From the NCBI RefSeq assembly GCF_003130705.1, contig NZ_CP021355.1, positions 124,001-188,000 of the forward strand: DNA of 64,000 nt, given 5' to 3'. Positions 58,366-64,000 of the stretch are shown piece by piece. Under the pieces are notes generated by a model that saw only the letters and a program-made list of their open reading frames with translations, made no database searches and was not told where the DNA came from. The translations under genes were made by a program, and so were the position numbers. The number at the start of each line of letters is the position of its first letter. Position 1 is the stretch's first letter. The stretch comes from Rhodococcus oxybenzonivorans (GTDB lineage Bacteria > Actinomycetota > Actinomycetes > Mycobacteriales > Mycobacteriaceae).

Positions 58366-58422
58366 TCCGCTACCACGACCACATCATCCGGGCAACCGGG
58401 CATCAGATATTGTGAGGCAATC

Positions 58423-59802
58423 ATGTCCTTAGCACCATCGCGCGTGACACTGCCGGATTTCATCGATTCGCGGCCAGTGAGTCGATACCAGTACATCGTG
58501 ATCGCCCTGTGTGGGGTGGTCATGTTCATCGACGGCTTCGACACCCAGAGCATCAGCTACATGGCGCCCCACATCGCCGAGGAGTGGGGCCTGTCGAAAC
58601 AGGTGCTCGGGCCCATCTTCTCCGCCGCTCTCGCCGGTCTCATGGTCGGCTATCTGGCGCTCTCGCCGCTGTCCGAGCGCTACGGCCACCGCCGGATGAT
58701 CCTCACGAGCACGGTCATCTTCGCGCTCGGCACGTTGGCGGCGGCCTGGTCACAGAACGTCACCGAACTGATGGCGTTGCGCTTCATCACCGGAATGGGG
58801 CTCGGTGCCGCCGCGCCGAGTGCCATCGCACTGACGGGCGAATTCAGCCCCAAGCGTCTTCGAGCAACCTTCGTCCTGGTGATCTATTGCGGCTTCTCCC
58901 TCGGATTCGTCGCGGCAGGGCTGGTCTCCGGTTGGCTGATCCCGATCCTCGGCTGGCGGTCGGTACTCGTCGTCGGCGCAGTAGCACCGCTGCTCCTGCT
59001 CCCGGCGTTGCTGCGCTACCTGCCGGACTCACTCACCTCAATGATCAACCGAGGCGCGGAGCCCAACAGAATCCAGGCGATCTTCCGCAAAATGGATCCC
59101 GCCCTCGCCGTCGGCCCCGACATCACCTACGAGGCCGAGAAGCGTACCGACGGACAACGCACTGCACTGAGGAGCCTGTTCACCCGTGACCGACTCTTGG
59201 GAACCCTGCTGCTGTGGCTGGTCTTCGTCATCAACCTCGGCGAGTTCTACGCGCTGCAGAGCTGGCTACCGTCGATCATGACGAGCCTGGACTACAACAT
59301 GGGTACGGTGGTCACCGCCACCACCCTCACCACGGTCGGCGGCATCGCCGCTGCATTTGTCACCGGGCCCTGTATGGACCGACTCGGCGCGTACGTCACC
59401 CTCGGAACCGTTTATGTCGTCGGATTCGCATTCGTTGCGCTGACCGGTGTCGCCTTTACGGCGCCGTTGTGGGTCCTATTGACGGCCAATTTCTTTGCGG
59501 GGGTCTGCATCAGCGGTGGACAGAAGAGCCTCATCGCGCTGTCCGCGGTGTTCTATCCGACACCGATGCGGTCCACCGGGGTTGGATGGGCGTTGGGTGT
59601 TGGCCGCCTCGGCGGCATCGTCGGGCCGATCGCGGTCGGAGCGGCACTCGGCATGGGCTGGTCCGCCAGTGCAGTCTTCTACGCAATGTCAGTCCCCATG
59701 CTCGTCGCCGGAGCTGCGGTCTTCCTCCTCGGCCGCTGGGTCCGAAGCGACAATCACCCCGATCGCAAGTCGGCAGAAAGTCATTCGCTCGCCCGCAAGT
59801 AG
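58423..59802 (+). CDS. tpaK: Aromatic acid:proton symporter (MFS, AAHS family)
   Basis: 459-residue MFS transporter with 12 predicted membrane segments. AAHS hallmarks: FIDGFDTQSISY in TM1, SERYGHRRMI in the TM2-3 loop, and PKRLRATFV. Starts 57 bases after tpaB on the same strand, so most likely carries terephthalate, though protocatechuate or another aromatic acid is possible. Confidence 0.9.
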   Translation: MSLAPSRVTLPDFIDSRPVSRYQYIVIALCGVVMFIDGFDTQSISYMAPHIAEEWGLSKQVLGPIFSAALAGLMVGYLALSPLSERYGHRRMILTSTVIFALGTLAAAWSQNVTELMALRFITGMGLGAAAPSAIALTGEFSPKRLRATFVLVIYCGFSLGFVAAGLVSGWLIPILGWRSVLVVGAVAPLLLLPALLRYLPDSLTSMINRGAEPNRIQAIFRKMDPALAVGPDITYEAEKRTDGQRTALRSLFTRDRLLGTLLLWLVFVINLGEFYALQSWLPSIMTSLDYNMGTVVTATTLTTVGGIAAAFVTGPCMDRLGAYVTLGTVYVVGFAFVALTGVAFTAPLWVLLTANFFAGVCISGGQKSLIALSAVFYPTPMRSTGVGWALGVGRLGGIVGPIAVGAALGMGWSASAVFYAMSVPMLVAGAAVFLLGRWVRSDNHPDRKSAESHSLARK

Positions 59803-60482
59803 TGTGGATCGGCAACACCGGCCGGGTGATCTCAAGGCCTGCGATCTCCAGCCGGGTCGGCTACCACGACCGCGGTGCACAGGCAACGCACTGCCACCCC
59901 GCCTGGGCGATGTCACCCCCTTCGTGATCTCGCGGCCGTCCAGTCCGAGACCGAGCTCGCCGAACCGTGGGACGGCGGTACCGTGGATACCGAGGACATT
60001 CTGGGCCGAAACCCAAAGACCCGGCCTCGGCGTCGAACCTCGGATTTCGCGTTCACCGCCACACCCCAAGGGCGAAGATCTGCAAACTGTTCGGCCGCCC
60101 GGCCTGGACGGCACCCGGCGCTGTTCCAGGCCCTCGACGGCCCGAGTTCTGGTGGGTCATCGCAAAAGTACAAGACGTCAACCTTTTGAAAAAGTGGAGT
60201 CGGCGGACGAACTCCATGGAACCCGCAATTCGTCAAGTCAAATGAGCACCCAGTTCCGTTCCCGGGACGCCTCGCAGGCCTGAAAATGGGGTCGGGTCGC
60301 CCGCCGACGCCGACGTTTTCTTGGGAGTGTAAGCCCGTAAATAAGCCTGGCGCCGGGGCCCGACCTTGGAAGGGTCACGCACTGTTGCTTCGAGCACGCC
60401 GGTCAGAATTTCGGATTCCCTCGACCGAGGCCCCAGGCGGCCCGCCCGTGGAGAGTGCCGACGCGACTGGAGGACAAACAAA
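59803..60482. other. No gene recognised
   Basis: 680 bases after the MFS gene. Minus-strand frames contain segments such as HGTAVPRFGELGLGLDGREITKGV that may come from an unidentified gene. No confident assignment. Confidence 0.45.
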
Positions 60483-60580
60483 GTGAAGCCGGAACCGGAA
60501 GAGATTCCCGACGATGATCACGAGTTGGTGATCGATCGGGTTGCTGCGATCGATGTGGCCAAGGCGGCGGGCAAGGTGGT
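60483..60580 (+). mobile_element. IS110-family transposase N-terminal fragment
   Basis: GTG 60483 begins VKPEPEEIPDDDHELVIDRV followed by AAIDVAKAAGKV, the first catalytic segment of IS110 DEDD transposases. Similarity ends at about 60580, where the fragment meets the opposite-strand acyl-CoA synthetase piece. Confidence 0.65.
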
Positions 60581-60619
60581 GGGACGTCAGCGCCGCCCGA
60601 TCCCGTCGCCGGCGCACAC

Positions 60620-60790
60620 GTGACGGTCGCTTCAGCGCGTCGAGGACGGCGACGTCCTCGATGGTGGAGGGCACGGTATTCCTCGTGGTCGGCGATCTGC
60701 CGCATCGTCTTGCGCAGGATCTTGCCCGAGCGGGTCTTGAGCAGCGCCTGCACTACCGTCAGCGACGCGTCCGGGAACCACCGGTACATT
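60620..60790 (-). pseudogene. Acyl-CoA synthetase C-terminal fragment
   Basis: Minus-strand codons give ALLKTRSGKILRKTMRQIADHEE, then after a frame change PSTIEDVAVLDALKRPS. The Lys in RSGKILR is the adenylation-domain catalytic lysine of acetyl/propionyl-CoA synthetases. Only about 55 residues remain, truncated on both sides. Confidence 0.7.
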
Positions 60791-60904
60791 CGCCTCCCCC
60801 TCGTATGTCGCTTGCCAGGGTGATGGGACCACCTCGTTGCCACGAGCATTGGACCATCCGTAGGTGTCATCGAGCATCGCCTTCTGAACTGCCAATGGGA
60901 CTGC

Positions 60905-61131
60905 CCCGGCTCTGGTTGACACCCGCGCAACCACCGAAGCCAGATCCACAAGAGCAAAAAGCGCGCATTGCAATATTGAGTGCGATCCGGAAGCGCCCTC
61001 GGGGAGACCAAAATCGCTGGGCGGGTTGCCGATTCGACTTGTCATCTGCAGACCTACCATCTGCAGACCTGTCCGGCGCGGACCTGCTCAAGGCAACTTT
61101 GACCCACGCGGACCTGACTGACGTGTTTTAG
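60905..61131 (+). pseudogene. Pentapeptide-repeat protein fragment, cut by IS5
   Basis: C-terminal part of a pentapeptide-repeat protein: SSADLPSADLSGADLLKATL and THADLTDVF, with classic A-D-L-x-x units. The IS5 insertion gives an immediate TAG. Removing the element and one TTA restores TDVFYTDETV-stop, a usual end for such proteins. The N-terminal part is missing. Different repeat type from the gene at 16270. Confidence 0.68.
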
Positions 61132-62132
61132 AGCGCATCTGAAAACTCGGGGTGATCGGCGTGTGACTGGTGAGGAATGGGTGAACTCCTGGTAGGTCAG
61201 TAGGTGCTTACGCCACGACCCGACCAGGAGTTCACTTGCCATCATCGCTCATCGCACTGTGTCCGTCATGCCCTACCCCGGATCCGGGGATCGGGCATCG
61301 GTGCGCGGTCTACTCGTCATCCTCGGTGACCGACGCTCAATGGGCGATTCTCGAACCACTGCTTCCTCCACCCGGCAACACCACCGGCAGCGGTGGTCGT
61401 CCCGAAAAGCACTGCCGCCGTCTGGTACTCGATGCGATCTTCTATGTCGTTCGAGGTGGGATCGCCTGGCGGCAGTTGCCGGCGGAGTTTCCTCCCGCGA
61501 CCACGGTGTACGCGATCTTCGTCCGCTGGGTCCGCGCGGGAGTATGGCAGCGGATCCACGACGCGCTGCGCGATCGAGTGCGGGTCCAGGGCAGCCGCCA
61601 CCCGTTGCCGTCCGCGGCGATCGTCGACGCCCAATCGGTGCAGGGCGCCGACACCGTGCCCCGGTCGAGTCGTGGATACGATGAGGGAAAGAAGACGAAC
61701 GGCCGTAAACGGCACATCGCTGTGGACTCGAACGGGCTGCTGCTGGCGGTCGTGGTGACGATGGCCGGGATTCAGGACCGTGACGGCGCGTTCCGGCTGC
61801 TGGCTGCGTTGCGCGCCCAGTTCTCGACAATCAGCCTGGTCTGGGCGGACGGTGGCTATGCCGGACGGCTGATCGACTGGTCGAAACGAGTTGTGTCACT
61901 GACGGTTCAGGTCGTCAAGCGCACCGACGATGTCAAAGGGTTCAGGGTTCTTCCCCGTCGGTGGGTGGTCGAGCGGACCTTCGCCTGGATCTGCAAACAC
62001 CGCCGATGCGTCCGCGACTACGAGACTCGACCCGACCACCACGAAGCCATCGTCTACATCGCCATGATCGCGACCATGTCACGCCGACTCGCCCGCACAG
62101 CGTGACCCGAGCCAGAGTTTTCAGATGCACTC
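61131..62132 (+). mobile_element. Intact IS5-family element
   Basis: 1002 bases. The inverted repeats are GAGCGCATCTGAAAACTC at 61131-61148, with one mismatch in the complement at 62115-62132. The target duplication is TTA at 61128-61130 and 62133-62135. Contains one transposase gene. Confidence 0.9.
61236..62105 (+). CDS. IS5-family transposase
   Basis: 289-residue DDE transposase. N-terminal DUF4096-like region VTDAQWAILEPLLPPP and YVVRGGIAWRQLP. The first Asp is in AIVDAQSV, the second in WADGGYAGRL, and Glu in RWVVERTFAWI. The frame opens with TTG 61236; an internal start before VTDAQW is possible. Appears intact. Confidence 0.86.
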   Translation: MPSSLIALCPSCPTPDPGIGHRCAVYSSSSVTDAQWAILEPLLPPPGNTTGSGGRPEKHCRRLVLDAIFYVVRGGIAWRQLPAEFPPATTVYAIFVRWVRAGVWQRIHDALRDRVRVQGSRHPLPSAAIVDAQSVQGADTVPRSSRGYDEGKKTNGRKRHIAVDSNGLLLAVVVTMAGIQDRDGAFRLLAALRAQFSTISLVWADGGYAGRLIDWSKRVVSLTVQVVKRTDDVKGFRVLPRRWVVERTFAWICKHRRCVRDYETRPDHHEAIVYIAMIATMSRRLARTA

Positions 62133-62236
62133 TTACACCGACGAAACGGTATAGCCAGCCGGTTTCCCTCCTCCACCGAGCCGCGTAGCACCGACCGAAC
62201 GTTGGGGCGATCGGTTCCCGGTAGCGGAACGGCGGA

Positions 62237-63446
62237 TTCTGGCGGTCATCACAACAGCAGTTGTTCCATCTCTTCGATGGGTGTGCGAAATTCTAACCGT
62301 TTCCGGGGACGCTCATTGAGTTGCCGTGAGACCCACTCCAGGTCCGCTTTCGAGTGCACACTCAGGTCCGAACCTTTGGGGAAGTACTGACGGAGAATGC
62401 CGTTCGTATTCTGGTTGGTCCCGCGCTGCCAGGGTGCGTGTGGATCACAGAAGTAGATGTCGATCCCGGTGGCCGCGCTGACGCTCTTCCAGTCCCGCAT
62501 CTCCGATCCCTGGTCCCACGTCAAGGTCCGGCGCAGGCTCGTGGGCAGCGTCTCGAGCTGTTCGGTCAACGCGGGCGCGGTCTGCTCGGGCTTGTATCCG
62601 TCGGGCAGATGAACGAGCATGACGGTGCCGGTCGAACGTTCGACGAGTGTGCCGATCGCGCTCAGATTCCGTTTGCCGACAATGAGGTCACCCTCCCAAT
62701 GTCCCGGTACTGCACGGTCTTTCACGTCTTTGGGGCGATCCGCGATGTTGGCCATGTCGGGGATCCGATTCTTGCGCTGGCCGGCCTTCCGACTGGGCCG
62801 GCGCAGCCCACGTCCGGTCCGCAGCGATCGGGTGAGGGTGTGTTCGAGTCCGCCGCGGGAGGGTTGGTAGAGCGATTGGTAGATGGTCTCGGTGCTCACC
62901 CGCATCTGTGGATCGTCGGGGAAATCGAGTCGGAGGCGGCCCGCGATCTGCTCGGGTGAATGGCGCTCGGTCAGGGATTTCTCGACCGTCTCGCGCAGCG
63001 GCGGATTGGTGGCGAGCTTGGACGGCTTGGGCCGCGAGGCCCGATGGTAGGCGGCTGCGTGAGCCGATCTGGCTCGGTACCGCCCGGACGGCTCACGATT
63101 GCGGGCGATCTCGCGTGAGATCGTCGACGGACTCCGGTTCAGGGCTTTCGCGATGTCACGCAGCGTGTGACCTGCGGCGATGCCGATGGCGATCTCTTCA
63201 CGTTCGGCGAACGTCAAACACCGGCCCTTGAGGTTGCGGCCACGCCGGGGACGCACCCCACCGCATGCCGCAAGCCACCGAGCACCCTGTTTGCGATATG
63301 AGCCGGCCGCCTCGGCCGCGTCCGTGATGAACTCACCCGCGGCCATTCCCGACCAGAACGTCTTAAAGATCTCCGGAACCATCCGATGAGAATATTTCGC
63401 CATGTGCAACACCCTTTGATCAGTGGTGTTGCGATCACCGCACGAA
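62237..63446 (-). mobile_element. IS30-family element, intact transposase
   Basis: Ends share 16 of 20 bases as inverted repeats (TTCTGGCGGTCATCACAACA at 62237-62256 and the complement of 63427-63446). Exact limits and target duplication are not certain. Different sequence from the remnant at 21604. Confidence 0.82.
62249..63403 (-). CDS. IS30-family transposase
   Basis: 384 residues from ATG 63403 (MAKYSHRM). HTH region LRDIAKALNRSPSTISREIARN. Catalytic DDE: Asp in HWEGDLIVG, Asp in WDQGSEM and Glu-containing region NERPRKRLEF. All blocks missing from the copy at 21604 are present here. A longer in-frame start at 63451 has no family support. Confidence 0.9.
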   Translation of the reverse strand: MAKYSHRMVPEIFKTFWSGMAAGEFITDAAEAAGSYRKQGARWLAACGGVRPRRGRNLKGRCLTFAEREEIAIGIAAGHTLRDIAKALNRSPSTISREIARNREPSGRYRARSAHAAAYHRASRPKPSKLATNPPLRETVEKSLTERHSPEQIAGRLRLDFPDDPQMRVSTETIYQSLYQPSRGGLEHTLTRSLRTGRGLRRPSRKAGQRKNRIPDMANIADRPKDVKDRAVPGHWEGDLIVGKRNLSAIGTLVERSTGTVMLVHLPDGYKPEQTAPALTEQLETLPTSLRRTLTWDQGSEMRDWKSVSAATGIDIYFCDPHAPWQRGTNQNTNGILRQYFPKGSDLSVHSKADLEWVSRQLNERPRKRLEFRTPIEEMEQLLL

Positions 63447-63611
63447 CCCAAGGAACGCCTACCGGGGCACCGTCCCGGAAAGGGGCGTTCACCGGCATAG
63501 GCAGTAGCTTCCGAACACGGGCCTACCGAACTGTCCGAAGCTGGGACAGTTGGCGGTGGCGGTTGTCACAAAAATGACTTCTCAGTGACCTGAACCACAG
63601 AAAGGTATGAG

Positions 63612-64000
63612 ATGTCGACTACGGCTTCTGCGCCCACGGAAACTTCGGCAACGGAATCGCTCGAACTGGATGCGCTGATCATCGGCGCGGGGGTTGCCGG
63701 TCTGTACCAGCTGCACCAGCTCCGCGAACAGGGTCTGCGAGTGCGGGCCTACGACACCGCCGGCGACGTCGGCGGCACGTGGTACTGGAACCGCTATCCC
63801 GGTGCGCGCTTCGATTCCGAGGCGTACATCTACCAGTACCTGTTCTCGGAAGAGCTGTACAAGAACTGGAGTTGGAGCCAGCGTTTCCCCGGCCAACCGG
63901 AGATCGAGCGCTGGATGCATTACGTCGCAGACACCCTCGACCTTCGCCGCGACATCCAACTGTCCACCATGATCACCAGTGCGCACTACGACGAGCGGGC
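63612..64000 (+). CDS. Baeyer-Villiger monooxygenase (3' end outside window)
   Basis: First 129 codons of a flavoprotein monooxygenase. FAD motif IIGAGVAGLYQLHQL, then GGTWYWNRYPGARFDSEAY, a block typical of cyclohexanone/phenylacetone/steroid monooxygenases. ATG 63612 is preceded by AAGG. Frame still open at the window end. Substrate cannot be predicted from this part. It lies next to two IS elements and may be the first gene of another catabolic unit. Confidence 0.88.
   Translation, partial: MSTTASAPTETSATESLELDALIIGAGVAGLYQLHQLREQGLRVRAYDTAGDVGGTWYWNRYPGARFDSEAYIYQYLFSEELYKNWSWSQRFPGQPEIERWMHYVADTLDLRRDIQLSTMITSAHYDER

Noticed and set aside
1..64000. CRISPR arrays, tRNA or rRNA genes
   Set aside because: No regularly spaced direct repeats, cloverleaf or rRNA-like stretch was noticed while reading; a dedicated scan (tRNAscan-SE, CRISPR finder) was not possible here.

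Overview
The window is high-GC DNA with actinobacterial features: GTG starts, ATGA/GTGA gene overlaps, a TetR-controlled paa operon, IclR-controlled Rieske oxygenase operons and DosR-type dormancy genes. A Rhodococcus-like organism is the best guess. Density of insertion sequences and decayed genes suggests a plasmid or an accessory chromosomal region. This is inferred from gene content only; no database was consulted.

Layout. (1) 1-3.8 kb: the 3' part of a large tyrosine recombinase and a wrecked IS21 element. (2) 3.8-16.2 kb: a complete phenylacetate (paa) system. The genes are the ligase PaaK, epoxidase subunits PaaABCDE, isomerase PaaG, beta-oxidation genes paaF/H/J, ring-opening PaaZ, an EthD-like protein, thioesterase PaaI and a TetR repressor. 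Three near-identical palindromes of the form ACCG-N6-CGGT lie before paaA, between paaJ and the repressor, and before paaZ. (3) 16.2-22.6 kb: a pentapeptide-type protein and an IS pile-up. One intact element carries a CTAG duplication. An IS3 element splits a phoU-like gene with a TCC duplication, and there are IS30 and IS3 remnants. (4) 22.6-42.1 kb: a decaying dormancy/stress island. It holds an HtrA-like protease, a frameshifted Kup potassium transporter, an APC permease, a DevR/DosR remnant, a DUF1876-like protein, several whole or broken universal stress proteins, a UsfY-like membrane protein, an Hsp20 start fused to a general stress protein, a phosphoribosyltransferase/erythromycin-esterase fusion and a frameshifted NDH-2. 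A lower-GC cytidylate-kinase-like gene with an unusual C-terminus sits inside it. (5) 42.5-53.1 kb: a phthalate (pad-type) dioxygenase operon with an IclR regulator, then a cysteine hydrolase and an ABC importer. (6) 53.7-59.8 kb: a terephthalate (tpa/tph-type) operon with its own IclR regulator and an aromatic-acid MFS transporter. (7) 59.8-64 kb: IS110, acyl-CoA synthetase and pentapeptide fragments, intact IS5 and IS30 elements, and the start of a Baeyer-Villiger monooxygenase.

How it works together. The paa genes convert phenylacetate through ring-epoxidised CoA intermediates to acetyl-CoA and succinyl-CoA. The pad and tpa operons are each predicted to dihydroxylate, dehydrogenate and decarboxylate a benzenedicarboxylate to protocatechuate. 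No protocatechuate ring-cleavage genes are visible, so that step must lie elsewhere. Catabolic genes are intact, while almost every frameshift falls in transposons or the dormancy island. This argues for real decay rather than uniform sequencing error, although the two cannot be separated from the sequence alone.
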